From Acidimicrobiia bacterium (lineage in GTDB: Bacteria > Actinomycetota > Acidimicrobiia > IMCC26256 > JAGNEX01): a stretch of DNA of 38,921 nucleotides. Shown here piece by piece: positions 23,080 to 32,480 of this stretch. Under the pieces are notes generated by a model that searched no databases, had not been told where the DNA came from, and saw nothing but the letters and a program-made list of their open reading frames with translations. The stretch lies in assembly GCA_018003035.1 (NCBI GenBank), contig JAGNEX010000015.1, forward strand, positions 1 to 38,921, given 5' to 3'. A program made the position numbers and the translations under genes. Position 1 is the first letter of the stretch; each line of letters opens with the position of its first letter.

Positions 23080-23982
23080 CTATAGGGACGGAGGAGTGGA
23101 CATGACTGCCACGCCCATCAACACGATCGTTGCCGCGGCCAAGATCTGCAACACTCGATCGGAGAGGAACACCTCTTCGGGGGCGCCGCCTCGGCCTTCT
23201 TCGACAACTAGCGAATACCGCAAGACGGCCAGCACGAACGGGGCGATCGACATCTCGTACCAGAACGAACTTCCCCGTGCTGCGGCCGAATCAAAGGCCC
23301 ACAAGCAGTAGGCCATGATCGTCACGCTCGCAGCGACCGCTCGCACCTGACGCAGAAACGACAGGCTGTACTCATTCAGCACCGGCCTATGGTCGCCACC
23401 CTTCTCAGCCATCGTGAGCAGTTCGCTGAAACGTTTGCCGCCCGCAATGAACAACGCTCCAAAACAGGTGACCATCAGGAACCACTCGGACAGCCCGATG
23501 TCGGTCGCAGCACCGCCACCGACCGCACGCAGGATGAAGCCCGAAGCTAACAAGCCCAGCTCAACGACCGGCAGATGCTTGAGTGCGAGCGAGTACGAGA
23601 TGGTGACCACAACGTAGGCGGCAAGAACAAGCGCAAACTCTGCGGACAAAGCAAACGCCACCAACAGTGAACCGCCGAGCAGCGCTACGGCGACGGCGAC
23701 GCCGAGCTCGGGAGACACGATGCCCGCAGCGATCGGGCGGTTGCGCTTGGTCTCGTGCTCTTGGTCGGCATGTCGATCAACGATGTCGTTGATGAAGTAG
23801 GTTCCACTCGCCGCCATGCTGAATGCCACAAACGCGATGAGTGACCGGACGAGAACGTCGCCGTCATCGAGGGCGCCCGCAGCGAATGGCGCGGCGAAGA
23901 CCAGCAGGTTTTTGATCCACTGGCGGGGGCGCGCCTCGCGAAACAGGCCGCGAGCGACGGAGGTTTGAGGGGCGTTAGCCAT
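23080..23982 (-). CDS. Decaprenyl-phosphate phosphoribosyltransferase (UbiA family)
   Basis: ATG 23982 overlaps the end of the preceding AlgX-like gene by eight bases; the frame upstream of it (to 24912) is a shadow inside that gene. The 300-residue membrane protein has the UbiA Asp-rich motif NDIVDRHADQEHETKRNRPI (residues 65-84), a later FGALFIAGGKRFSEL, and about eight hydrophobic helices. It resembles Rv3806c, which makes decaprenyl-phosphoryl-5-phosphoribose from PRPP and decaprenyl phosphate. The next gene is dprE1, the following enzyme of the pathway, which supports this. Confidence 0.88.
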   Translation of the reverse strand: MANAPQTSVARGLFREARPRQWIKNLLVFAAPFAAGALDDGDVLVRSLIAFVAFSMAASGTYFINDIVDRHADQEHETKRNRPIAAGIVSPELGVAVAVALLGGSLLVAFALSAEFALVLAAYVVVTISYSLALKHLPVVELGLLASGFILRAVGGGAATDIGLSEWFLMVTCFGALFIAGGKRFSELLTMAEKGGDHRPVLNEYSLSFLRQVRAVAASVTIMAYCLWAFDSAAARGSSFWYEMSIAPFVLAVLRYSLVVEEGRGGAPEEVFLSDRVLQILAAATIVLMGVAVMSTPPSL

Positions 23983-26296
23983 CGGACGCGCCGTCGACGC
24001 CCGAGCGGTCCGATGCGCGCGCAAGCTCGAACCAAGTGAGGGGCTGTTCGGGTGCCCAGAGCGCTGTCCAGGTGGGCTGCCCGGACGGACCGAGGTGGCC
24101 GAGTCCCGACCCTGTCGCGAAACCGGCCGGGCGCTGGCCCGATGAGCGGCGGCTGGCCGGGCTTTCTTTGCCGGCTGGGGCGGTCGGTTCCGCTGGGCTT
24201 CTCTGCCCTGCTCGGTTGTCTTGGTCTGCTGGGCGGTTCTGCCAGCTGACCTGGCGCTGTCCGTCGGCTTCGACATCGCCTGGTGCTTGAGGGCCTCGCC
24301 CCGCCGTGCTTCGTCGATCATCTTTGGCCGCGCCGTCTGAGCGAGAGCGGTTCGTTCCGGCTGTCTTGGTCGTTGACGTGGTGTCTGCGACGGCTGTGGT
24401 GGTTGTGCTTCCTGCACTGCCTCTGCCAGCGACAGTGGTCGACGAGCGGTCTCTGGGTTCAGTTCCTTGCCCCTGCGAAACCGTGGTCGTCGTTTCGCCG
24501 CCCGAGGCGTTTGCACCTGCTTTGCGGTCCGGTGAGGCTTCTGGGGTTTCTGCGACGTCCGCATCGCTGGCCGCGCCTGAGGCGTCCATTGGCGGAATGT
24601 CGATGACGTCGATGGAGAGGACTTTGGTCCCGACGAGCCCGCCTGGATCAACTCGGAAGAAGAGGCCGTCGGTGTCGCCAAGCGCATCGATCGGGAAGGT
24701 AGCGAGTTGGTGGCCTGGTGCCTTACGGACTTCGACCTGGTTGGTCTCGTCGAAGCTCTTTGGATCGTCTCCCCAGAAGAGCTGGATTCCGTAGTCTTCG
24801 ATGTCGAGCGGATCAGGTTTCTGGTCTTCGATTTCGAGCTCGACGGCGAGATATCTGAATGCATCAGGGTCGTCCTTCGGTGGCAACGAAGGCAACAACA
24901 GTTGCCCATCAACTGTTGTCGTCACGACCGCACCATTTCTGAACTCCACATCCTTTGTTGAACGCAAGTTTTCTTTGGTGAGCGGGATGTTGGTGGTCGG
25001 TAGCCGGTCCCGCAGGCCGAGCAGCAGGTTGTCGAGGAACGGGAACCGGGGGTCAAGGCTCGGCAGTGCCCAAAAGTTCAACTCTTGGGTTTCGAGAATC
25101 AATCGATCCACGGCGCCGAGCTCTTCGATGAACCAGTCGGTCTGCAGCGTCGTATAGAGGTTGGCGAAGGTGATGTCTTGGAAGTACTGCGACAGCATCG
25201 GGATCGTCATCCATCCCATCGAGTCGTGCAGCATCAGGGTGCGGCCCGCGATCAACGCGTCGGGGTCTTCGGATTCCGCTCCCAAGATACGGACCGGTGA
25301 GGTGTCGAGGCATAGGTGCGGTACTTGCTGAACGAGAGCGCCGTCTTCGTTGAGCTCAAAGGCGGGGGCGCCCTGTTCGCACTCTTCCCACACCCGCGGG
25401 TTGGTCTGACCTGCGCCTTCTGGCTGGTCTTGACGAACAGTCGTGATCTCGATACCCGGGCGTGCGATCTGATAGTGCGGGGCAGTTTCGATCCGGGGGA
25501 GATGAATGTTGTGGGCGGCGTTGGCGTAGATCTCTTCTTCACCGTTGCGGGTGAGGGCGTCCGGATCCCACAATCCGGGTTGAACGCGGTCGACGAGCTG
25601 GCGAGCAAAGACCGAGGCGCCGAGGGAGTTCCAGTGAAGGTCCTGGTGGTAGTACAGCGATTCGCCATCAGAGGTCGATTCGGCAGCCGTCCGCATCGGG
25701 TCCCAGAGGGCCAACATCGAATCGTGCTGGACGAGCGTCTTGGCGAGCTCCGCCCGCTGTTCAGCCGCACAGTTCGCGGCGGCGTGGCTGCGGCGGATCA
25801 GCCGTTCTGGGTGCACTGCGGCCTTTGACGGCGGGGCCGTCACGATGAGTTCGACGCCGGCCGCTGCCGTGATTCGCTCGACCATTGCAAGCCAGTCGCT
25901 CACTGCTTGCGGCAGTGAGATGTTCAACTCGGCGGCAGCAGCCTTCCAGTTGGGCGCGCACGCACCAAGGATGTTGTCGGTCCAGAACAGCCAGTCGCCC
26001 TTGCCGGGCGTGATCGATGCGACAGGGGAGTCATGGAAGATCCGCCAGTCGATGCGAGCTTCCTTCTCTTGAAAGACCGAACGCAGGGGCATGCGGTCGG
26101 TGAGGTACGCGCCCATGAGCGCGTAGTTCTTGGCATCAAAGAAGCCTCGAACGCCCCAGTCCTCGACCGCGGGTCGGGGCATCGCCGGATTGAAGACCGT
26201 GTCGTCGGCACGCGTCCCGCCGAGCCATGCCAGCGCAGGCGCGAACATGCCGAGGACGAAGAGGATGGTGACGACAAGCTGGGCCCGGCGGCTCAT
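23975..26296 (-). CDS. AlgX/AlgJ-like SGNH hydrolase or acetyltransferase with Thr-rich tail
   Basis: ATG 26296, seven bases after the MBOAT stop. Residues 1-25 are a signal anchor (AQLVVTILFVLGMFAPALAW). The AlgX-like domain follows: GKGDWLFWTDN near 100, then YYHQDLHWNSLGA with D219 and H221, and the serine S359 in LMLHDSMGW, together the SGNH triad. Residues ~370-600 hold further beta domains. Residues ~600-773 are low complexity, Thr/Ser/Pro/Arg-rich (several TTTT runs), longer than in any AlgX I know. With an MBOAT neighbour it likely moves acyl groups onto a surface glycan outside the membrane. Confidence 0.85.
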   Translation of the reverse strand: MSRRAQLVVTILFVLGMFAPALAWLGGTRADDTVFNPAMPRPAVEDWGVRGFFDAKNYALMGAYLTDRMPLRSVFQEKEARIDWRIFHDSPVASITPGKGDWLFWTDNILGACAPNWKAAAAELNISLPQAVSDWLAMVERITAAAGVELIVTAPPSKAAVHPERLIRRSHAAANCAAEQRAELAKTLVQHDSMLALWDPMRTAAESTSDGESLYYHQDLHWNSLGASVFARQLVDRVQPGLWDPDALTRNGEEEIYANAAHNIHLPRIETAPHYQIARPGIEITTVRQDQPEGAGQTNPRVWEECEQGAPAFELNEDGALVQQVPHLCLDTSPVRILGAESEDPDALIAGRTLMLHDSMGWMTIPMLSQYFQDITFANLYTTLQTDWFIEELGAVDRLILETQELNFWALPSLDPRFPFLDNLLLGLRDRLPTTNIPLTKENLRSTKDVEFRNGAVVTTTVDGQLLLPSLPPKDDPDAFRYLAVELEIEDQKPDPLDIEDYGIQLFWGDDPKSFDETNQVEVRKAPGHQLATFPIDALGDTDGLFFRVDPGGLVGTKVLSIDVIDIPPMDASGAASDADVAETPEASPDRKAGANASGGETTTTVSQGQGTEPRDRSSTTVAGRGSAGSTTTTAVADTTSTTKTAGTNRSRSDGAAKDDRRSTAGRGPQAPGDVEADGQRQVSWQNRPADQDNRAGQRSPAEPTAPAGKESPASRRSSGQRPAGFATGSGLGHLGPSGQPTWTALWAPEQPLTWFELARASDRSGVDGASDG

Positions 26297-26303
26297 GGCG
26301 TTC

Positions 26304-27773
26304 TCAGAACTGGAAGTACAGGAACGGCGAGAACGAGCCCGCGGCCATGACGGCCGCCGCGTACGGCAGTGCAGCACCGACGGTTACGACCCGGGCGGCA
26401 GTCGGCCACAAGCCCTGGGCTTTCTCGAGGTAGATGCCCATCCGGAAGTCTCGTGGCAAGAAGATCGTCATCAACGCCCCGAACAGGATGATCGAATTCA
26501 AGTTGGTGATCGAATCCTCGACGGCCGCTGGCAGCGACCAACCCGTGGGCCAGAACATGGCTTGGTAAAAGTCGATGGCCTGGCTCATCGTGTCGCCGTT
26601 GAACATCGGGTAGCAGATGAGGATCAGGATGAACGTGCCGATCCGTCGAGGCCAGATCCATGACACGCCTTCGGTCGTCACCTTGTCTTGGCCGGTGATG
26701 TTCTCGATGACGATCAGCACACCGTGGTAGAGCCCGAACCAGAAGAACGTCCAGTTCGCACCGTGCCAGACACCGATCGCTAAGAAGATGATGATCAGGT
26801 TGACCTGTTTGCGTACCGGCCCGACACGGTTCCCGCCCAGAGGGATGTACAAATAGTCCCGGATGAAGTTGGACAACGTGATGTGCCAACGGCGCCAAAA
26901 GTCGGTCAACGAGATCGCGCTGTAGGGCCGGTTGAAGTTCTCGGGGAAGCGGAACCCGAACATCAGCCCAAGCCCGATTGCCATATCGGAGTAACCCGAG
27001 AAGTCGAAGTACAACTGGAAGGCGAACGCTGTCACGCCGAGCCAGGCCGTTGCGAAGTTGAGTTCGCCGCCGGGAAGCCCGTACACCGCGTCTGAGATCC
27101 GGGCGATCGAATCGGCGACGATGACCTTCTTGGCCAGACCGTGCGCGAACCGCAGTGCGCCTTGGGCGAACTGTTCGACGGTCTCTTCACGGTGGTAGAG
27201 CTGGTCGACGAGTTCGTGGAATCGAACAATCGGTCCAGCGATGAGCTGCGGGAACAGCACCACAAAAAGCGTGAAATCAAAAAAGCTACTGAGGTGCCGG
27301 CAGCGCCCGCGGTAGATGTCGATGCTGTAGCTCAGCGACTGCAGCGTGAAAAACGAGATACCGATCGGCAAGATGAAGTCAGAGACCGGCGTGGCCCCAA
27401 AGCCAAGGTTCTCTGACAAGATCGAAATTTCGGCGGTGACGAAGTTGGCGTACTTGTAGAAGAACAGCATGCCGATGTTCAGGACCACCGCGGTGATCAT
27501 CGACAGTTTGGCCTTGCGGTCGTTGCCCTTATCTCGGGCGTCGTCGATCATCCAACCGAACACAAAGTCGGTAGTGATCGAAAACAGCAAGATAATGACG
27601 AACCAGCCGCCACCCCACACGTAAAAGACGAGTGAGGCGACCAACAGGGCGGCGTTGCGGGCGGTCAGGCTGCCCTTCTTGATTCCGTATTTAGCGAGGA
27701 CAAAGGCCCCGTAGTAGAGCGCCAGGGTGACGGGCAGGAAATAGAAGACAAAAGGTATGTCAGCAAAGACCAC
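26304..27773 (-). CDS. MBOAT O-acyltransferase (AlgI/DltB type)
   Basis: Start GTG 27773 with GGGAG six bases ahead. The 489-residue membrane protein has the family run LPIGISFFTLQSLSYSIDIY, FPQLIAGPIVRF, YFDFSGYSDMAIGLG, DFWRRWHITLSNFIRDYLYI, PLGGN and GVWHGANWTFFWFG, whose His is the catalytic residue. It passes an acyl group across the membrane, usually to an AlgX/AlgJ-like partner. Such a partner is the next gene. There are about eleven hydrophobic segments. The target glycan is not shown by sequence. Confidence 0.92.
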   Translation of the reverse strand: MVFADIPFVFYFLPVTLALYYGAFVLAKYGIKKGSLTARNAALLVASLVFYVWGGGWFVIILLFSITTDFVFGWMIDDARDKGNDRKAKLSMITAVVLNIGMLFFYKYANFVTAEISILSENLGFGATPVSDFILPIGISFFTLQSLSYSIDIYRGRCRHLSSFFDFTLFVVLFPQLIAGPIVRFHELVDQLYHREETVEQFAQGALRFAHGLAKKVIVADSIARISDAVYGLPGGELNFATAWLGVTAFAFQLYFDFSGYSDMAIGLGLMFGFRFPENFNRPYSAISLTDFWRRWHITLSNFIRDYLYIPLGGNRVGPVRKQVNLIIIFLAIGVWHGANWTFFWFGLYHGVLIVIENITGQDKVTTEGVSWIWPRRIGTFILILICYPMFNGDTMSQAIDFYQAMFWPTGWSLPAAVEDSITNLNSIILFGALMTIFLPRDFRMGIYLEKAQGLWPTAARVVTVGAALPYAAAVMAAGSFSPFLYFQF

Positions 27774-28028
27774 GTACTTCTCCCTGCAACCCTCTGGCGC
27801 CCACGCTCACCTCGCGCCAGCCACCCGTCAGTTGTGCACCCAAAGGCTTTTTGAAGCGGGCGACTGCCGACAGCTGCGGCAATGTGGGCTCGCCGTCGCT
27901 CTCACCCGCCTCCCGAGTGCCGAATTGTTCTCTTTGGCCTGCCAACGCCGGTGAGTCTGGGACCACCAGGGCTCAAGCCATCGGGGCAACGTAGCACCGC
28001 ACCCGGTGGGCATCCCTGTTCGGACCTG

Positions 28029-29564
28029 CTACCCCTTGCCCCGACGGCGCCCCTTGCCCCTGCGGTTGGCGTTGTTGTTTCGGCGGTTCGCGGCCCTGCT
28101 TGGCGTTGATCCAGATGGACCGCCCGCGGTGCCCGACGTACCTGGTGTGTCTGCGTCGTCGGCGGCCGGTCGAGCTTGTTCGAGTCGTGACTTTTTGGCT
28201 GTGTCCGCTTCAGCGGGCGGAACGTCTGGATCCCTCGTCGAGTGGGACGAGGTCGCACCGGTGGGCTCGTCCGTATCGTCTGGCGCGTTTGTGTCGGTGT
28301 CTGAAGCGGGGGGCTCAGATCCAGGAGCGTCATTCCCAGCGGAGTGGGGGCCGGCCGAATCGGTCCCGGGTGCGTCAGAGCTGGGCGCGTCAGGGCTTGA
28401 GTCGTCGACGTCGGAAGGGTAGGCGCCAGCCGAATGATCGTGGCTGGGTTCTGTCCCAGGGGCTTGTGTCGCGTCACCGATCGCCCCCGGCTCGCTGGCT
28501 CCCGGCGTGTCTCGATCGGTGTCAGAGCTCATCGGCGAAAGCGAAGTGGTGCCGCGGGCGCCACCGATACTGGCCGTTCCGGACTGGCGGAGGGTCGGGC
28601 GATCGTTACTTGAGTCTGAGGGTTTCGAGGACGCCGCCGAGGATGTCGTTGAGGCCGCTTGCGTTGCCGAAGCACCGAACGTGTCAGCGACCTCAGGGGC
28701 TGCAGTTCGGTGACTTTCGGGCGGCGCGAACGCTGGGGCGTCGACGTCCAGTTGGAGGCTTTCGACCTGCTCGCTTGTGGCGTCGGCAACGTCGCCGTCG
28801 CCAGTGGCGAAGTCGTCGTTGCTCAAAGCCTCAACGGGCGTTTGAGCTGCGGTTGGCGACCGATCTAGGCCTGCTTGAGACGCCGATGGGCGATCCCGAA
28901 GGTTGGACGGGGCTTCGGTGATCTCGGTCGACTCGGGCTGACGACGGCCGAGACGCCTGCTCTTAGCCGGTTCGAGCGGCTCCAACACGCTTGACGAACT
29001 CGACGTGACGGGAGGTCGACGAATCACACGGTCCAGCCTGTTCAGGAACGGTTCTTCCGTCGAACGTCCTTGGCGATGAGGCCGCTTGAAGTAGGCAGCT
29101 TTGTCGTTGCGCATCAGGTGCCCGGTGATGTTGGTCGAGCGACCGTCGATACCGACACCATGCTGCAGCGAGACCAGCTCCCACCCTGCGCCACCCAAGA
29201 TCGCCATCGCGGACGAGAACGAAACGGGCGAAATGACGCCGCTGCGGGCGATCTCATGGTGGATCACCCGGCCATCGGGGCTGTAAAAGCGAACCCAACA
29301 CTCATAGGTTCGGTAGCGCTGGCCGTCGCGCCGAACGATCCGTCCGGTGGTGACGCCTAATTGGCAGTATTCCCAAACTTGTTCGCGCAACGCCGGGCTC
29401 CTAAAACCGGATGGACCGAGAGACCGTAGCGCAACACCGCCCTCCTGCGGCGACCAGTCGCCGACACGGTCCTTGGCTACGTGTTCGACGCCCACGGGTT
29501 GAAGGTGGGAGGCACTGACAGACCGCTGCGAGCCGTCTGCGTGCTGCGCGTTGGGATCTCTCAT
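28029..29564 (-). CDS. DUF4177-like domain protein with very long disordered tail
   Basis: ATG 29564; no clear ribosome binding site. Residues ~55-150 form a small domain: REQVWEYCQLGVTTGRIV, ECWVRFYSPDGRVIHHE and AMAILGGAGWELVSLQ, close to DUF4177 (WEY at the front, LGA-GWELV at the end). Residues 180-490 are Ala/Ser/Pro/Asp/Thr-rich and acidic, surely disordered. The last 25 residues are strongly basic with Asn (NRRNNNANRRGKGRRRGKG), a possible nucleic-acid or polyanion binding tail. Function unknown. Nothing else is seen in 27774-28028 beyond a weak TGCCG/CGGCA inverted repeat (27865-27881). Confidence 0.8.
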   Translation of the reverse strand: MRDPNAQHADGSQRSVSASHLQPVGVEHVAKDRVGDWSPQEGGVALRSLGPSGFRSPALREQVWEYCQLGVTTGRIVRRDGQRYRTYECWVRFYSPDGRVIHHEIARSGVISPVSFSSAMAILGGAGWELVSLQHGVGIDGRSTNITGHLMRNDKAAYFKRPHRQGRSTEEPFLNRLDRVIRRPPVTSSSSSVLEPLEPAKSRRLGRRQPESTEITEAPSNLRDRPSASQAGLDRSPTAAQTPVEALSNDDFATGDGDVADATSEQVESLQLDVDAPAFAPPESHRTAAPEVADTFGASATQAASTTSSAASSKPSDSSNDRPTLRQSGTASIGGARGTTSLSPMSSDTDRDTPGASEPGAIGDATQAPGTEPSHDHSAGAYPSDVDDSSPDAPSSDAPGTDSAGPHSAGNDAPGSEPPASDTDTNAPDDTDEPTGATSSHSTRDPDVPPAEADTAKKSRLEQARPAADDADTPGTSGTAGGPSGSTPSRAANRRNNNANRRGKGRRRGKG

Positions 29565-29626
29565 CGGCGCGTGCGCTCACCGGCGTCTGGCGCGTACGGT
29601 TTTGGGTCTCGAAGAGGAGTGAGCCC

Positions 29627-31201
29627 ATGTCGTACGTAGTGAATCTGCCCCAAGGTCGAGTTTCGGGTTTCGCAAAGCCGGCACCCGACGGACCTGCGAC
29701 AGGTGCCGCCTCGCCTCAGAAGGGTTCCGCGGTCCACGTGCGGGGCATCCCGTATGCGACGGGGGGCCAGAAGTACCGGTTTAAGCCGGCTGGTCCCGCG
29801 CCCACTTGGGAAGGTGTCCGCCCAGGGATGGCTTTTTCGCCAGGTTGTCCCCAGGTGCCGGGAATGCTGGAACAGGCCATGGGCAACACAGAGGACAGCT
29901 TCGACGAGGACGCCCTGACCTTGAACGTGGTCACGCCCGCGCTCGACGACGGCAGTCGCCCCGTAATGGTGTGGATCCACGGCGGGGCGTTCACCAACGG
30001 TTCGGCCGCAATCCCGTGGTACAACGGCACGGCGTTCGCTGTCGATCACGACGTTGTTGTGGTCACTATCAACTACCGGCTCGGCCTGCTCGGCGGGCTA
30101 CACCTCGGGCTGGTTGACGGCCGCGGCGAGGCGATCAACCTTGGGATTCAAGACCAGATCGCCGCGCTCAAATGGGTCTCAGAGAACATTCACCTCTTCG
30201 GCGGCGACCCTGGCAACGTCACGATCTTCGGAGAGTCTGCCGGTGGTATGAGCGTGTCGACGCTGATGACGATTGCTGGCGCTCGCGAGTACTTCGGCCG
30301 CGTCATCGCCCAAAGTGGCGCGGCTCAGAACTGTTCGTCGATCGAGACAGCGACAGCAATGGCCGAATTCGGATTGGATCGCATCGGCATCGGACCCGGC
30401 GACATCGACGAAATGCGGGACTGGCCCCTCGAGCGTTTGATGGACGCTCAGACCGCCATGGACCTGCCGATGATGCGGCAATTCAGCACGACCAACGGTC
30501 TCATGCACCTGTCGTTCCAACCGGTTGTCGACGGAACGATCATCGGTCGGCCACCGCTCGAAGCGATTGCCGCCGGAGAAACGGCGGAGATCGATCTGAT
30601 GTCGGGCACCACCCGCGACGAATGGAAGCTGTTTGCTTTAGCAGATCCCAAGGTGGCGACTCTTGACTGGGAGGGCAGCCGCAGGCGGATGGAAACCAGC
30701 GTTGGAAGCGACGGGGCTGAACTGCTCGAAGCTGCCTATCGCTCCGAAGACGCTGAGCGCTCAGCGAAAGACACATGGATCGCTTTTGAGACGGATCGGG
30801 TGTTTCGGATGCCGAACATTCGCATGGCTGACGCTCACACCGGCGCCGGAGGCAAAGCCTTCACGTATTGGTTTACGTACTCGACAAACGCGATGGGAGG
30901 ACTGCTCGGGTCGTGCCACGCGTTGGAGATCCCGTTTGTGTTCAACATCGTGGACAAGGCTTCGGCGCGGCTCTTCACCGGCGACGCGCCCGGTCAAGAA
31001 GAACTGGGTGCGCAAATGAACGCCGCCTGGGCCGCATTCGCACGCACCGGATCACCGGCAGACGGCCTCGGCGTCGAATGGCCGAGCTACGAGGAAAACT
31101 CGCGGCAGTTCATGCGTTTCGACACCGAGGCGGTTGGAGCGATCACCGACCCGCAGTCGGGTTCGCGCAAAGCGTGGGCGAGTTTGCCTGAAGGCGGCTA
31201 G
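29627..31201 (+). CDS. Type-B carboxylesterase/lipase, alpha/beta hydrolase
   Basis: ATG 29627 has GAGGAG eight bases before. The 524-residue protein has VMVWIHGGAFTNGSAA (oxyanion hole), FGGDPGNVTIFGESAGGMSV with nucleophile S204, an acid in SGTTRDEWKLF, and catalytic His in GSCHALEIPFVF. It lacks a signal peptide, so it should act in the cytoplasm on esters of unknown type. It is divergent from the DUF4177-like gene (62-base gap) and its TAG stop shares the CTAG tetramer with the stop of the next gene on the other strand. Confidence 0.92.
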   Translation: MSYVVNLPQGRVSGFAKPAPDGPATGAASPQKGSAVHVRGIPYATGGQKYRFKPAGPAPTWEGVRPGMAFSPGCPQVPGMLEQAMGNTEDSFDEDALTLNVVTPALDDGSRPVMVWIHGGAFTNGSAAIPWYNGTAFAVDHDVVVVTINYRLGLLGGLHLGLVDGRGEAINLGIQDQIAALKWVSENIHLFGGDPGNVTIFGESAGGMSVSTLMTIAGAREYFGRVIAQSGAAQNCSSIETATAMAEFGLDRIGIGPGDIDEMRDWPLERLMDAQTAMDLPMMRQFSTTNGLMHLSFQPVVDGTIIGRPPLEAIAAGETAEIDLMSGTTRDEWKLFALADPKVATLDWEGSRRRMETSVGSDGAELLEAAYRSEDAERSAKDTWIAFETDRVFRMPNIRMADAHTGAGGKAFTYWFTYSTNAMGGLLGSCHALEIPFVFNIVDKASARLFTGDAPGQEELGAQMNAAWAAFARTGSPADGLGVEWPSYEENSRQFMRFDTEAVGAITDPQSGSRKAWASLPEGG

Positions 31202-32337
31202 ACGCCGAGGTTGACGTCGCAGGTGTTTTCTAGGTAGCGAGCCAGCTCGACAGACGAGTTGGAGATGCTCGAGATGATCCCTGGGATCATTCCCAGGGAT
31301 GACAGGTTCTGAGCGGCGTTGCCCAAAATGTTGCTCAGCTCGTTGACGTTGAATCTGATGTTGTAGGCGTGCAACGCCTCACCTTCGGGCATGATCGTCT
31401 GCAGGTACGCCATGACGTTGGTGACGGCGGCGTTCAAGTCGCCGTCGAGCAGGTCGACCGCGGCCAGGGTGCCGCCAACCCAGTTGGCCGGGTTGAGCAA
31501 GCTGACATAGAGCGACGGAATTCGCTGGGCCATCAACTCAACGTCGTCACGAAGCGACGCAGGGAAGGCAGCGGCGGCATCGTTGAGGATGACCGACAGA
31601 CCCGCGGGATCGCTGACGACGATGACGTTCGTGTCAAGGGCGGCAGTGACCTCTCGGCACAGCGCCGTCATTCCTGTCGAGGGTGTGACTGCGGGGACCG
31701 TCGGCGCAGACGTCGCCGATTGGGCGTTGCTGCCTGCGGGGGTGGCCGCCGGGTAGGTGGCAGGCGTCGTCACACCGTTCGTCGCGGGCGGGTTCGGCGC
31801 GTTCAAGGTTGCTGGCGTCGTCGAGTTCGGGTTTCGCACGGCGAGGCTGTTGGGGTCAACAAGCGACGGGATTGAGGGGAGCGTTCCCCCCGAACGCAGG
31901 TACTGGTTCCAGTTGACGCCTTGCTGGGGCAGAAGGGTGGCACTGGGCAATGAGATCTCGCTGAGGCCCTTGTTCAAGCTGTTGAGACCGCTGGTGTTAA
32001 GGTCGTTCGTCGACCCTTGCGCGTTGATCGTGAATTCGGATAGCCGTCGGTTGAGTTCTTCAGGATCGCTGAGTAACAGCGTGTCAGGCAGGGTGACCGG
32101 CGTGCCGTCGAGAGCGGTCAGCGGCGTTCCGTCGGGCATCGTGACCTGGGAAGATGCCCCGTATTCGCGGCTGACGATGCCGCCTCCGTCGCCCATGATG
32201 ACGCCGTTGTTCACCGTGGTGGTTTGACTGTCGGTGACCAACAACTGGTTGTCGCCGTCGCCACCAAGGCCGTTGCCACACCCCGCCGCAATGACGCTGG
32301 TAACGCACAACCCGATCAGCTTCTTGCACGTCATCAC
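31198..32337 (-). CDS. Putative lipoprotein, 379 aa
   Basis: The start is GTG 32337, or ATG 32334 directly after; GAGGA lies about ten bases ahead. Signal: CKKLIGLCVTSVIAAGC with lipobox AAGC. Residues ~20-150 have many Asp, Thr and Gly, 150-220 are Pro/Ala/Thr-rich, a linker, and the last 140 residues form a helical domain (LRDDVELMAQRIPSLYVSLL, VMAYLQTIMPEGEALHAYN). Two cysteines (LCREV, ENTCDVN) could bridge that domain. Function unknown. Confidence 0.78.
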   Translation of the reverse strand: MMTCKKLIGLCVTSVIAAGCGNGLGGDGDNQLLVTDSQTTTVNNGVIMGDGGGIVSREYGASSQVTMPDGTPLTALDGTPVTLPDTLLLSDPEELNRRLSEFTINAQGSTNDLNTSGLNSLNKGLSEISLPSATLLPQQGVNWNQYLRSGGTLPSIPSLVDPNSLAVRNPNSTTPATLNAPNPPATNGVTTPATYPAATPAGSNAQSATSAPTVPAVTPSTGMTALCREVTAALDTNVIVVSDPAGLSVILNDAAAAFPASLRDDVELMAQRIPSLYVSLLNPANWVGGTLAAVDLLDGDLNAAVTNVMAYLQTIMPEGEALHAYNIRFNVNELSNILGNAAQNLSSLGMIPGIISSISNSSVELARYLENTCDVNLGV

Positions 32338-32480
32338 TTAAGTTGGTCCTCGCCGCTTACGCCCTGGTCTTGCTGCACGGAGTCATCTCGAACCGAGATA
32401 TGGTCAGGGACTTCTCGGGGCCCCGAAGTTGTGACCCGATATCTCACCTGAATCGGCGCAGCAAGGTTCGACAGCAGGAA

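Noticed and set aside
23983..24912. N-terminal extension of the UbiA frame by 310 codons
   Set aside because: It is a second frame inside the AlgX-like gene's low-complexity tail; UbiA starts naturally at MANAPQ (23982).
28100..28921. Open frame (273 codons) on the plus strand
   Set aside because: It is antisense to the disordered tail of the DUF4177-like gene and is an Arg-rich shadow.
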